Assembly: GCA_015232465.1 (NCBI GenBank)
Contig: JADFZO010000010.1
Location: 1 to 54,663, forward strand
DNA from: Desulfamplus sp.
GTDB taxonomy: Bacteria > Desulfobacterota > Desulfobacteria > Desulfobacterales > Desulfobacteraceae
DNA: 54,663 bases
Direction: 5' to 3'
Position numbers and translations under genes: made by a program. The first letter of the stretch is position 1. Every line of letters starts with the position of its first letter. The notes beneath the pieces were generated by a model that made no database searches, was not told the origin of the DNA, and worked only from the letters and a program-made list of their open reading frames with translations. Positions 8,289-18,096 of the stretch are shown piece after piece.

Positions 8289-9950
8289 ATGAACTCTGAC
8301 TCTACCTCACAATCGCCCCACCATACTGACAAATCACCAATTACAAATTTATCGACAATAGTTGAAAATGGCACAGTATATCCTAATGATGAAAATAGAG
8401 ATCGTTTTATGGATATTGCGTTAATCACAGGAGATTGGATATGGGAGACAGATGAGTCTGGCAAATACAGCTATCTATCTGATAATGTTCAAAATATTAT
8501 TGGATACACAGCCTCTGAGCTTATTAACCAGCACTTTTCTTATCTTATGTCCTCAGAGAGTATCCAAAATGCACTTCCAATTATTCAAAACAGTATCGCA
8601 TCAGGCAGCAATTACACCAACATCGAGACCATTAAAATCGCAAAAGATAATAGATGTGTCTATTTTTTAACAAGCGGAAAACCTATCTATAACAAAGATG
8701 GAAAAATAGTGGGCTATCGAGGGATAGATAAAGACATCACAGGTATAAAACTTGCTGAAAAGGAGAAGGAAAAACTTCTTTTTAGCCTTAAAGAGTCTCA
8801 AAGGCTTGAAGCACTTGGTACTTTAGCTGGCGGTATTGCCCATGATTTTAATAACATACTTGGCTCCATACTTGGTTATGCCCAACTCTTGCAGATGGAT
8901 TCAAGCGGTAATGAAAAGAGTATGCGATACACTCAGCAGATTATTAATGGCTGCAATCGTGCAAAAAATCTTACACTTCAAATTCTTGAGTTTAGCAGGC
9001 AACAGGAGTCTCAAAGTGCCCCTAACACGCCAGTATTGGTAGCATCAATGTTAAAAGAGAAAATAAAGATGCTTCAGGCATCTATTCCAACCTCAATTAA
9101 CCTTGTAACTAAAATAGATAAAGATGCTGGCTATGTTCTTGTCTCTCCTACTGATATTCACCAAATAATAACAAACCTTGCCACAAATGCTATGCAGGCT
9201 ATGGAGGAGAAAAGAGGCAATATCACCATTGGAATTCAGAATATAACTCTTGATAGCTCAAATGATACGTTATCTCGTGAGATTGGTATCCCTTATGGTA
9301 AGTATGTTTCAATATATGTAGAAGATGACGGCAGAGGCATGAGACCAGAGACAGTAGAGAAGATATTTGACCCCTACTTTAGCACAAAAACAGGTGGATA
9401 TGGCACAGGTCTTGGTCTCTCAGTTGTTCATGGGATTGTAAATCGTTCTAATGGCGGAATTAAGATAGATAGTGAGCTTAATAAAGGGACAAAAATAACA
9501 ATCTATTTTCCACAACAATTTCCAGAAAAGCGAAAAATGGCTTCTGATTTAGCACCAGTCAAGATAGATAATATGGGGCATGGCAAAGTTCTATTTGTTG
9601 ATGATGAGCAGATGCTTGTTGATTTAGGAAAGATGATGCTCGAAAAGATAGGGTATGAGCCGTTAGCTGTCAAATCTCCACGAAATGCCCTTGAGATTAT
9701 CCAAAAAAATCCTGATAGTTTTGATATTGTTATCACAGATTTAACAATGCCAGAGATTCAAGGAATTGAGCTTGCAGAGAAGATAAAGGCTATCCGCCCT
9801 ACCCTTCCAGTTGTTCTTGTTACAGGTTTTTGCGATATAACCACAACAGCAAGAGCCAACGCATCTTGTATTGATGAGGTTCTTGCTAAACCTTTATCAA
9901 TTAATGCGTTGGCAATTGCTCTTCAAAAACTTCTTCCTCGTAAAGTGTAA
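8289..9950 (+). CDS. PAS-domain hybrid histidine kinase with C-terminal receiver
   Basis: This 553-residue cytoplasmic-looking sensor has no obvious membrane segment. Domain order: PAS (about residues 40-155, ending in the GYRGIDKDIT PAC motif), HisKA dimerisation domain with phospho-accepting His185 in GGIAHDFNNIL, HATPase_c with N and G boxes (NAMQAM, DDGRGM, GTGLGLSVV), and a receiver (about 430-550) with Asp484 in VITDLTMPE. It follows the pattern of an orphan hybrid kinase, since no separate response regulator is adjacent. The signal is unknown. The start chosen follows an AAAAGG sequence; an ATG five bases upstream hits an immediate stop. Confidence 0.93.
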   Translation: MNSDSTSQSPHHTDKSPITNLSTIVENGTVYPNDENRDRFMDIALITGDWIWETDESGKYSYLSDNVQNIIGYTASELINQHFSYLMSSESIQNALPIIQNSIASGSNYTNIETIKIAKDNRCVYFLTSGKPIYNKDGKIVGYRGIDKDITGIKLAEKEKEKLLFSLKESQRLEALGTLAGGIAHDFNNILGSILGYAQLLQMDSSGNEKSMRYTQQIINGCNRAKNLTLQILEFSRQQESQSAPNTPVLVASMLKEKIKMLQASIPTSINLVTKIDKDAGYVLVSPTDIHQIITNLATNAMQAMEEKRGNITIGIQNITLDSSNDTLSREIGIPYGKYVSIYVEDDGRGMRPETVEKIFDPYFSTKTGGYGTGLGLSVVHGIVNRSNGGIKIDSELNKGTKITIYFPQQFPEKRKMASDLAPVKIDNMGHGKVLFVDDEQMLVDLGKMMLEKIGYEPLAVKSPRNALEIIQKNPDSFDIVITDLTMPEIQGIELAEKIKAIRPTLPVVLVTGFCDITTTARANASCIDEVLAKPLSINALAIALQKLLPRKV

Positions 9951-9990
9951 AGCCTTAAAAATCCACAAAATAACAAAATATTAGTCGCGA

Positions 9991-10383
9991 TTAGTGCTGT
10001 CTATGACCACTACAACCGCCGCCCTGTTGGTGAGCCATGCAGGTCAATTTAGGGGTAAATTTATCTAACTTATTCTCTTTTAGCAGCTCAAGATTGGTCT
10101 GAACGCTCCCCTCAACTGCACGAAACACCTGAATCCCTGAATTTACAAGTTTTTTTAACGCACCATCTCCAATACCTCCAACAACAACCACATCAGCAGT
10201 AATATCTCCCATAGCCTTTAGGGGCTGGCAGTTGCCATGTTCGTGGTCTTTATCAAGGTTTGTTATAACCTTATGCTCGCCTGTTTCACTATCTACAAAG
10301 ACAAAAAATGGTGCTGAACCAAAATGGTTATAAACTGAGCCAGTAAGTCCAAGTTGACTATTTGATGGAAAAATAACTTTCAT
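9991..10383 (-). CDS. NifX/NafY-like dinitrogenase iron-molybdenum cofactor family protein
   Basis: This 130-residue protein has the RNase H-like fold signature of the NifX/NifB C-terminal family (GSVYNHFGSAPFFVFVD, then DVVVVGGIGDGALKKL). The C-terminus is rich in Cys and His (TCMAHQQGGGCSGHRQH), which suggests metal binding. No nitrogenase genes are in the window. Stand-alone members commonly occur in anaerobes, often near MinD-type ATPases, and their role is unknown. An AAGGAG site lies just upstream of the start. It is convergent with the kinase gene. Confidence 0.85.
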   Translation of the reverse strand: MKVIFPSNSQLGLTGSVYNHFGSAPFFVFVDSETGEHKVITNLDKDHEHGNCQPLKAMGDITADVVVVGGIGDGALKKLVNSGIQVFRAVEGSVQTNLELLKENKLDKFTPKLTCMAHQQGGGCSGHRQH

Positions 10384-10495
10384 TGCAAAACTCCTTATTT
10401 TTATATAGCATTGGTTTATATTTTTGATAAATCATATTAATTAAACTTTATATGTCAACCATAAATAGAAATTAAAAAACTAAGCGAGAGTAATT

Positions 10496-10954
10496 ATGAG
10501 ACGAAAAGAGAAAGAGATCACCCAAAAATCTGAAATTGAGACTGTTATACGAAAATCTAATGTCTGCCATCTTGGCTTATCAGATGGAGAGATGCCATAC
10601 ATTGTTCCGTTATGTTTTGGCTATAAAGATGGATTTATCTATCTTCACAGTGCATTAGAGGGAAAAAAAATTGAGATTTTGAGAAAAAATCAAAATGTCT
10701 GCTTTGAGTTTGATATTGATGTTGAACTTAAAAAATCTGACAAACCATGCTCTTGGGGAATGAATTTTAAGAGCGTTATAGGGTTTGGCAAAGCCTCATT
10801 TGTCGAAGATTTTAAAGACAAACAAGATGCTCTAAATATCATAATGGGGCAATATTCTGATGGCTCTTTTGAGTTTTCTCAAAGTGCTATAAACGCAATT
10901 GCTGTGATAAAGATAGAGATAATAAGCATGACAGGAAAAAGGTCTGGGGTGTAA
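10496..10954 (+). CDS. Pyridoxamine 5'-phosphate oxidase-family FMN-binding protein (NimA-like)
   Basis: The 152-residue protein has the split-barrel flavin-binding pattern of the NimA/pyridoxamine-phosphate-oxidase-like group. This includes an early SNVCHLGLSDGEMPYIVPLCFGY strand pair and the HSALEGKKIEIL segment expected to contact FMN. Members include 5-nitroimidazole reductases and uncharacterised flavoproteins, so the substrate cannot be assigned. The stop is 5 bases before the HD-domain gene, so these two form an operon. Confidence 0.85.
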   Translation: MRRKEKEITQKSEIETVIRKSNVCHLGLSDGEMPYIVPLCFGYKDGFIYLHSALEGKKIEILRKNQNVCFEFDIDVELKKSDKPCSWGMNFKSVIGFGKASFVEDFKDKQDALNIIMGQYSDGSFEFSQSAINAIAVIKIEIISMTGKRSGV

Positions 10955-10959
10955 GTGTA

Positions 10960-11547
10960 ATGATGGATACACAATACATAATCAAACAATATTATAAACA
11001 AGGCACAAAACTCTATGATATTTTCATGGATCATGCAGAGTGTGTTGCTAAAAAAAGTGTTGAGATTGCATCAAACATAAGCCATTTAAACCTTGAGAAA
11101 CCTATAAATATAGAGTTCATTTTTGATGCTGCAATGCTCCATGATATTGGAATATTTCTGACAGATTCGCCATCAATCTACTGCATGGGCAAATACCCTT
11201 ATGTGTGTCATGGTTTTTTAGGAAGAGAGTTGCTTGACACCATTGGCTTTTCAAGTCATGGTCTTGTGTGTGAGCGTCATACAGGGGCTGGAATTACTGC
11301 TGAAAATATCAAAGTGAACAATCTGCCTCTGCCGTGCCGCGATATGTTGCCAGTAACAATTGAGGAGGAGATTATCTGTTTTGCTGATAAATTCTACTCC
11401 AAAAAGCCAAAATGGGCAGGTGTAGAAAAAAGTTTAGAGCATATTGTAAAAGAGATGGAAAAACTTGATAAAATATCCAACAGCAAAGAGAACTTACAAT
11501 CTGAGCGTTTTGCAGGCTGGATAAAAAAGTTTGTAGTGCAACAATAG
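10960..11547 (+). CDS. HD-domain phosphohydrolase
   Basis: This 195-residue single-domain protein shows the HD metal-binding pattern: His25 (MDHAECVAKKS), the His61-Asp62 pair (MLHDIGIFL), then later histidines in VCHGFLGREL and CERHTGAG. The family hydrolyses phosphate esters or nucleotides. The specific substrate is not evident. It is in an operon with the preceding flavoprotein, and GAPDH follows 28 bases downstream. Confidence 0.88.
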   Translation: MMDTQYIIKQYYKQGTKLYDIFMDHAECVAKKSVEIASNISHLNLEKPINIEFIFDAAMLHDIGIFLTDSPSIYCMGKYPYVCHGFLGRELLDTIGFSSHGLVCERHTGAGITAENIKVNNLPLPCRDMLPVTIEEEIICFADKFYSKKPKWAGVEKSLEHIVKEMEKLDKISNSKENLQSERFAGWIKKFVVQQ

Positions 11548-11575
11548 ATCCAATAATAAAAAGGAGATTTGTAAC

Positions 11576-12580
11576 ATGACAATCAAAATTGGAATTAACG
11601 GTTTTGGACGTATTGGAAGAAATATATTTCGTGCAATTAGCAAAGATAGTGCATTTGCTAATATTGAGGTTGTTGCAATTAATGATCTGACCAACAACGC
11701 CACCCTTGCCCACCTGTTAAAGTATGACTCTGTGATGGGTGTGTTTGACAAAAATGTAACATCAGATGAGACAGGTATAATAGTTGATGGCAAGCACATT
11801 GCTGTATCAGCTCACCGTTCTCCAGCAGATATTGGCTGGGGCAATCTTGGAGTTGATTATGTTGCTGAATGCACTGGACTATTTGTCGATGCTGCTGCAG
11901 CTCAAGCTCATCTTGATTCTGGTGCAAAAAAGGTTGTTATATCTGCCCCTGCTAAAGGTAATATAAAAACATTTGTTATGGGTGTTAATGAGGAGGAGTA
12001 TGATCCAACTCTTCACCATATAGTTTCAAACGCATCATGCACAACAAACTGTCTTGCCCCTTTTGCACGGGTTATTTTGGATAATTTTGGAATCAAAAAG
12101 GGTTTGATGACAACAGTTCATGCCTACACAGGAGATCAAAGGCTTCTTGATTTTCCCCATAACGATTTAAGACGTGCAAGGGCAGCAGGGCTTTCCATGA
12201 TTCCAACCAAAACTGGTGCTGCTGCTGCTGTCTCGCTTGTGATTCCTGAGCTTAAAGGAAAATTTGATGGGCTTGCGGTTCGCGTTCCAACTCCTAATGT
12301 TTCGCTTGTTGATGCTGTTATGGAGGTGGAAAAGGAGACCAGCGTAATGGAGGTGAATCAGGCTCTTAAAGCTGCTGCTGGTCGCTATCTTGGATATTCA
12401 GACCTGCCGTTAGTCTCAATTGATTTTCAAGGCGATCCCCGCTCTTCTGTGGTTGATGGACCATCAACTAAGGTGATTGGCAATATGGTCAAGGTTATGA
12501 GCTGGTATGATAACGAGTGGGGCTACTCTAATCGTATGCTTGATCTTATACTGCACATGGAGTCTTGCAGACCGATTTAA
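11576..12580 (+). CDS. gap: Glyceraldehyde-3-phosphate dehydrogenase, type I
   Basis: This is the glycolytic/gluconeogenic enzyme oxidising glyceraldehyde-3-phosphate to 1,3-bisphosphoglycerate. The 334-residue protein opens with the NAD-binding INGFGRIGRN motif. The active-site cysteine is Cys155 in SNASCTTNCLAP. The C-terminal SWYDNEWGYSNRMLDL is typical. An AAGGAG site (AAAAAGGAGATTTGTAAC) precedes the start. It lies just upstream of the large PPDK-like gene, but the 88-base gap holds a hairpin and the two may be separately transcribed. Confidence 0.97.
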   Translation: MTIKIGINGFGRIGRNIFRAISKDSAFANIEVVAINDLTNNATLAHLLKYDSVMGVFDKNVTSDETGIIVDGKHIAVSAHRSPADIGWGNLGVDYVAECTGLFVDAAAAQAHLDSGAKKVVISAPAKGNIKTFVMGVNEEEYDPTLHHIVSNASCTTNCLAPFARVILDNFGIKKGLMTTVHAYTGDQRLLDFPHNDLRRARAAGLSMIPTKTGAAAAVSLVIPELKGKFDGLAVRVPTPNVSLVDAVMEVEKETSVMEVNQALKAAAGRYLGYSDLPLVSIDFQGDPRSSVVDGPSTKVIGNMVKVMSWYDNEWGYSNRMLDLILHMESCRPI

Positions 12581-12600
12581 AATTTTAAGGTTTACTCAGC

Positions 12601-12627
12601 GTGGGGTAAATTTTATCTTTATCCCAC
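12601..12627 (+). terminator. Hairpin after GAPDH, possible weak terminator
   Basis: GTGGGGTAAA pairs with TTTATCCCAC (ten pairs, one G-U) around a 7-base loop. It is followed by A-rich rather than T-rich sequence, so on the plus strand it may stabilise the mRNA end or act as a factor-dependent stop rather than an intrinsic terminator. Confidence 0.35.
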
Positions 12628-12668
12628 AAAATACCATAAATAGAAAATAGCGAGGTAAAAAATGACAA

Positions 12669-15600
12669 ATGACCATCTATCTTCGTGAAAATATCGAATC
12701 AGACGCACTTACGGCAAACCTTAAAGAGACTGCAAAAACGGTTGTCATAAATCCTAAATACACCCCTCTTCTTGATATGGTCTCAAACTTTTGCGGTATC
12801 CACAACAACCTTGAGAGCCTACTTTACGAACTTTGCCACCCTTTTCGCAATTGGTCATTGGTGTTGCCACACTTAAAAAGCCATGCAATTAAAAACTGCA
12901 ATATCTACAAAAAACACCAAAAAGCCACAGAAGCATTCTTACTTTTTGCCGATTTTTTTCTTCAAGCTATTACTGATTTAGAAAAAAATGATACTCTTCA
13001 ATCTCAAGCTGTTGATGCCCTTTTTTTGTGGCTTGATAAGGTGATTTCTCTATTTGATAGCTCTGATCTATTAAACTATTCAAGTTCCATAAATCAGCTC
13101 TTTTCTCGCTTAAATCAACTTTCAGATATAAAAAACAGTCGAGCAATTATGCAGATTGTTCAAGGGCAATACTCTATAAAACGGATTGCATCTCGTCTTG
13201 CTGCATTTGATGATGTTAAATCAGAGTTTGACTACAACCCTATCAAATCTTTAATAAAAACTATTTTGCAAAAAAACTACACCTATTGGCTTGAAGAAGA
13301 AGACCCATATCAGTGGCTCTTAAATCAAAGCGATCTAAATATCAATAAAGAGATTTATCTTTTGATTGAGCCAATATCTCATAAAACAATAAACTCATAT
13401 CTTGCGATTTTAGAGACAAGCAGAGATTTAGAGTTAAACAAGATGATGAAGATGCCTGATCATCTTGATATTGTTAAAGAGTACAGGTCAATTAAAAACA
13501 GCTCTGAAAAACTATCTGATAGTCTTAAACTTCGATTTTTATTTAGAGTCATGGATACAAAAGGTCTTTATCTTATCCATGAAGAGGCTCTGCGTGAGAT
13601 TAATCAAAGTTTGGTAAAACTTATAAGAGAAGAGAGCTTTGAGGAGATTGAAAAGTTTTTTTTAACAACATTTAAGCTCTTAAAAGCCAACGTCAAAAAA
13701 TACCCACACACATCTTTAAAGTGCATTGAGATAATTGGCGATGAGGTGTTTAAACGTGGTAACAGCAAAATGGTTGAGACCTTTTTGTGGGAGGTTGTGC
13801 GATTTGGATTTGAACATGCAGCAGTTAGCGGAGTTGATGAAGATTGGCAGCCAATAACAAACCCAGCTCATCTAACAAACATAAGGGTTTGGCTACATCT
13901 TATAACTCAAGAGCCAAAATGGTGTTCAACCCTATTTTCCGCCCTGATTATCAACATAAAACTTGCTGGAACATGTGTAAAAGATACTGATCTTTTTCAG
14001 CGAGACATAACAAATCTTTTGAACCACCCAATTGAGCCTATTTACAACCTTGCAAAGCAGTTTACCAAACTTATGCCTGTATTTTTCAATGAGATTGGTG
14101 CAGAGGGCGAGCTTCGCTACGTCTCCACAGCCCTTGATGAGACACATAAACGCAAAGATATTTTAATCCATTTTTTAAGAAAACAGGCTCATGTTGAAAG
14201 CTCTAACTTGATTGTGGAGTTTATTGAAAAGATATTTAATTTTTGGATAACACTTGATAAAGAGCCTCTTGCCCAATTTATGCCACCAGAAATTTTTGAG
14301 CAGATTGAAACCTCTGGAGAGTTTATTGATGAGCTTCACACTCTTTTAATACGAATAAAAAGATCGCTAAAATTTTCATCAATAGATGATATTTTACGAT
14401 GGGATAAAAAAAAGAGAAAACAGTTTTTAAACAGTCAAAAAGATATTTCTCTTACAGAGCGAAAGCGTTTTGACAACATTGTTCAGATGTACAGATTGGT
14501 TCACCAAAAATACCATTTAAGTTTTCAGGAGATAAAGAGCGAGTTTATTCAGGCAGAACAAGAGGGATTTAGCGGTATGGCTGATCTTGTAAATGTTCTT
14601 GAAAAGGGCAACACAGAGGAGTCTCTTGATGCTCTGCTCTGCCAGCTTGAGAGGCTAAAAGAGATAATTTTGTCAGAAGAAAAATTTCAGGCAAGAGAGG
14701 CAATTCATCACAAACGTCATATTGCAGTTGATATTCCATCAATGTATGGAAGTTACCAAGAAAAAAAATTTGACAGCCTAAGCCTTACATTTAGGCTTGA
14801 GAATCTTGCTTCTAACTACATTGAACGGCTGCCTGAAACTGTAAATTTATCGTTTATAACTCAGGCAACTTTTTTTAGCATATCACGCTGTTTAAAGTTC
14901 TATATTAGGGCACTTGCAATTGATGGCATAACTTCGCGGCGGCTTAGCACCTACCTATCTCTTTTAGATAGCTCTCTTAAGGTAAGACGATTTTCCTACA
15001 CCCAATACTTAGATATTTTCAGAGGGTTATCAGAAGGGGTAAAAGATATTATCTACGCCTACTACACCAATATTCACCAAAATAATCTATCAATAATTAT
15101 TCCTCAGATAGGTTATCAAAATCTATCGCATGGCTATCGCCTTGCAACTGGCATAAAAGGCGATTTAGCATGGGGCAAAGATGAGATATTAAACACAACC
15201 CACACCTTATCAGAGGCTTTTTTGCGTGATCTTATCTCATCAACATTTGGTTTGCAGCATCTTGATAATTTTATCTCAAAGATCATGCAGACGTTAGAGC
15301 GTCAAAAGAGCGAGCTTAACGAAAATCTCCTTGATCTTTTGATGACCTACAACCCTGAAAAGACAATCTCCATGCTTCATGATTTTAACCCATACACGCA
15401 CGATATTATCCATCTTAGCAACAAAGGTTTTAATTTTATTACCATGACTCAAGATAAACTTCCAGTTCCGCCAGCATTTATAATCACAACAGAGATATTT
15501 AGATGCCAAGATGTTGTTTATAACTTTTTAAAAGCAAAAGAGGGGTTTATGAAGCAGGTGCGTGAGGCTCTGACACGCATTGAGGGGATTACAGGCAGAG

Positions 15601-16901
15601 TTTTTGGCAGCCCTGAAAATCCACTTCTTTTGTCTGTTAGAAGCGGATCAGCTCTTTCAATGCCTGGGATCATGTCAACAATTCTAAATTTAGGGGCTAA
15701 TGAGGATTTGATTGAGGAGTATGTCAATCTCTACCCAAATTACGCATACTTAGCGTGGGATAACTATCGAAGATTTATTCAGTCATGGGCAATGATTTCA
15801 GATAAGGTTCATAGAGACGATTTTCAGCAGCTTATGGATCATGCTAAATCTAAATATAATGTTAAGATAAAATGGGAGTTTACGCCAACACAGATGCAAA
15901 ATCTTGCTTTGGATTATCAGAGGCTTGTGCGTCAAAAAGGGGTTGTTATACCTGAGGATCCTTGGCTTCAGCTTGTTGGTGCAATCACAATGGTTTTAGA
16001 CTCCTGGAGAACCCAAAAAGCTATTGATTATCGAAAAGTTATGGATATTTCTGATGAGTGGGGAACAGCGGTAATTGTCCAAACTATGGTATTTGGCAAC
16101 AAGAGCAGCAGCTCTGGCTCTGGTGTATTTTTCACATCTCACCCATACCGCAAAGTTAGAAGGGTTGCTTTGTGGGGAGATTATGCTTATGGGGATCAGG
16201 GCGAGGATATTGTCTCTGGGCTTGTAACCAGCTACCCAATTTCAGTTGAGCAGGCAGAGTTAGACGGAAGAGGTGTGGATAAGAGCCTTGAGATACGCTT
16301 TCCAAAAATTTATCAAGAGCTTCTTGAGATTGCAAGAGAGCTTGTTTACGAAAAAAGATGGAATCCACAAGAGATTGAGTTTACATTTGAGAGTCAAGAG
16401 CCAAAGGATTTGTATATTCTTCAGACCCGCGATATGATAACAATTAAGAAAAAAGAGCAGTTTGATGTCTTTATTGAGACAGACTCATTAAAGGAATCTT
16501 TTCTTACCAAAGGGATTGGAGTTTCAGGCTCTGCTATCTCTGGAGTTGCTGTATTTTCTGAGGAGAATATAAACGAGCTTTGTAAAAAAAATAGCACAAT
16601 CCCAATAATATTAATCAGACAAGATACAGTTCCAGAAGATATTAAGTTTATCAGCATGGCAGATGGACTTTTAACATCACGCGGGGGGCAGACTTCTCAC
16701 GCCTCTGTTGTTGCTGTACGGCTTGAGAAGACATGCGTAGTTGGTTGTCGCCAGATGAAAGTTTATGAATCAAGGCAGTATTGCGAAGTTGATGGAAAGC
16801 GTGTTAAATTTGGCGATCCTATATCAATTGATGGCAGAAGCGGGCGGGTCTTTAGCGGTATCCACAAGGTTGAGCATGAGATGCACATATTGCCGATTTA
16901 A
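12669..16901 (+). CDS. PEP/pyruvate-binding (PPDK_N) phosphotransferase with large N-terminal extension, no PEP barrel
   Basis: This 1410-residue protein has PPDK-like nucleotide-binding signatures only in its last third. They are KLPVPPAFIIT near residue 925, SVRSGSALSMPGIMSTILNLG near 990, SSSGSGVFFTSHP near 1145 and ILQTRD near 1250. The swivelling phosphohistidine domain follows, with catalytic His1344 in RGGQTSHASVV. The chain ends about 65 residues later, so the C-terminal PEP/pyruvate TIM barrel of true PPDK and PEP synthase is absent and the final phosphate acceptor is unknown. The first 900 or so residues are alpha-helical-looking and unrecognised. A GAGGT site precedes the start, and an ATG seven bases earlier is closed by a stop. 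Confidence 0.85.
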   Translation: MTIYLRENIESDALTANLKETAKTVVINPKYTPLLDMVSNFCGIHNNLESLLYELCHPFRNWSLVLPHLKSHAIKNCNIYKKHQKATEAFLLFADFFLQAITDLEKNDTLQSQAVDALFLWLDKVISLFDSSDLLNYSSSINQLFSRLNQLSDIKNSRAIMQIVQGQYSIKRIASRLAAFDDVKSEFDYNPIKSLIKTILQKNYTYWLEEEDPYQWLLNQSDLNINKEIYLLIEPISHKTINSYLAILETSRDLELNKMMKMPDHLDIVKEYRSIKNSSEKLSDSLKLRFLFRVMDTKGLYLIHEEALREINQSLVKLIREESFEEIEKFFLTTFKLLKANVKKYPHTSLKCIEIIGDEVFKRGNSKMVETFLWEVVRFGFEHAAVSGVDEDWQPITNPAHLTNIRVWLHLITQEPKWCSTLFSALIINIKLAGTCVKDTDLFQRDITNLLNHPIEPIYNLAKQFTKLMPVFFNEIGAEGELRYVSTALDETHKRKDILIHFLRKQAHVESSNLIVEFIEKIFNFWITLDKEPLAQFMPPEIFEQIETSGEFIDELHTLLIRIKRSLKFSSIDDILRWDKKKRKQFLNSQKDISLTERKRFDNIVQMYRLVHQKYHLSFQEIKSEFIQAEQEGFSGMADLVNVLEKGNTEESLDALLCQLERLKEIILSEEKFQAREAIHHKRHIAVDIPSMYGSYQEKKFDSLSLTFRLENLASNYIERLPETVNLSFITQATFFSISRCLKFYIRALAIDGITSRRLSTYLSLLDSSLKVRRFSYTQYLDIFRGLSEGVKDIIYAYYTNIHQNNLSIIIPQIGYQNLSHGYRLATGIKGDLAWGKDEILNTTHTLSEAFLRDLISSTFGLQHLDNFISKIMQTLERQKSELNENLLDLLMTYNPEKTISMLHDFNPYTHDIIHLSNKGFNFITMTQDKLPVPPAFIITTEIFRCQDVVYNFLKAKEGFMKQVREALTRIEGITGRVFGSPENPLLLSVRSGSALSMPGIMSTILNLGANEDLIEEYVNLYPNYAYLAWDNYRRFIQSWAMISDKVHRDDFQQLMDHAKSKYNVKIKWEFTPTQMQNLALDYQRLVRQKGVVIPEDPWLQLVGAITMVLDSWRTQKAIDYRKVMDISDEWGTAVIVQTMVFGNKSSSSGSGVFFTSHPYRKVRRVALWGDYAYGDQGEDIVSGLVTSYPISVEQAELDGRGVDKSLEIRFPKIYQELLEIARELVYEKRWNPQEIEFTFESQEPKDLYILQTRDMITIKKKEQFDVFIETDSLKESFLTKGIGVSGSAISGVAVFSEENINELCKKNSTIPIILIRQDTVPEDIKFISMADGLLTSRGGQTSHASVVAVRLEKTCVVGCRQMKVYESRQYCEVDGKRVKFGDPISIDGRSGRVFSGIHKVEHEMHILPI

Positions 16902-16941
16902 AATTAATTAAAACTAATTTCAACATAAAAAAGATTTAAAA

Positions 16942-18072
16942 ATGTCAAAATATCTATCTATTTACGCAGGAGATGAGGCTATCTCCACAATTAAGGAGCA
17001 TGGATTAAAGCAGGAGATTGTCAAGGTTGTAGCTGGAGCTGCTGGAGGTCCTAAGTGGTTGATTTTAAGTGCAATTGATCGCTTTTTATTTTCAGAGTGG
17101 TTTGCAAAACGGGCATCTTGTTTATCGCAAAATCCTGATCCCCTTTTTCTTTTAGGCTCTTCTGCTGGTGCGTGGAGATTTGCAGCAGCATCGCAAAATA
17201 ACCCTAAAAAGTCGCTTAAAAATTTAGCTGAGTCATACATAAATCAAACATACTCAATAAAGCCTAACCTTGATGAGATTGATGATGAGTGCTCAAAAAT
17301 TTTAGATGGCTTTATTGATGATAATGGAATTGTTCAGATACTAAACCACCCATATTGTCGCATAAATTTTTTATCTGTTCGGTCAAAATTTATGGGCAGT
17401 GGAAGCGATAAAATATCTGTTTTAGCCTCATCAATATCAGTGGCAGCTTTGGCAAATCTTTTTGACAGAAGAAATTTAGCCCACTTTTTTACAAGAGTGC
17501 TATTTTACAACCCATCAGAGATACCGCCATTTTATGATTTAGAGAGTTTTCCAATGATAAAGGTTGGATTAACTGCCCAAAATTTTAAAAAAGCTCTTAT
17601 CTCATCTGGCTCAATTCCCCTTGTGATGAAGGGGGTGAGCAATATTTTAGATGCACCTTCAGGTATTTACAGAGATGGAGGCATGATTGATTACCATCTT
17701 GATATTCCTTTTTTTGGAGCAGCTAATAAAGAGAATAGCAGCTTTAAAAATAAAATCGTGCTATTTCCCCACTACATAGACCGCGTTGTTCCGGGCTGGC
17801 TTGATAAACAGCTAAAATGGCGATCTGCAAATCCTCAAAATTTTAGAAAGGTTTTACTTATAGCACCATCTCGTAAATTTACAGATATGCTACCCGGCAA
17901 AAAAATCCCAGAGAGGCAAGATTTTAAGCTATTTAAGAAAAACAACAGAAAAAGGATTGAGCATTGGAACATAGCATTAAAATACTCTGAAATTTTGGGT
18001 GATGAGCTTTGCCAACTCTTCTACTCTAAAAATCCTTGTAATACTATTGAGCCTATTGAAAAAATATTATAA
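16942..18072 (+). CDS. Patatin-like phospholipase family protein
   Basis: The 376-residue protein has the patatin catalytic dyad: Ser74 in the GSSAG nucleophile elbow and Asp245 in the DGG motif (YRDGGMIDYHL). The oxyanion-hole glycine motif appears as GAAGGPKW near residues 32-39. The family hydrolyses acyl esters of membrane lipids. No signal peptide is visible, so it probably acts in the cytoplasm. It follows the PPDK-like gene after 40 bases and precedes larB by 24 bases, consistent with co-transcription. Confidence 0.87.
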   Translation: MSKYLSIYAGDEAISTIKEHGLKQEIVKVVAGAAGGPKWLILSAIDRFLFSEWFAKRASCLSQNPDPLFLLGSSAGAWRFAAASQNNPKKSLKNLAESYINQTYSIKPNLDEIDDECSKILDGFIDDNGIVQILNHPYCRINFLSVRSKFMGSGSDKISVLASSISVAALANLFDRRNLAHFFTRVLFYNPSEIPPFYDLESFPMIKVGLTAQNFKKALISSGSIPLVMKGVSNILDAPSGIYRDGGMIDYHLDIPFFGAANKENSSFKNKIVLFPHYIDRVVPGWLDKQLKWRSANPQNFRKVLLIAPSRKFTDMLPGKKIPERQDFKLFKKNNRKRIEHWNIALKYSEILGDELCQLFYSKNPCNTIEPIEKIL

Positions 18073-18096
18073 AAAAGCTGCTGAGGTCTAATTTAT

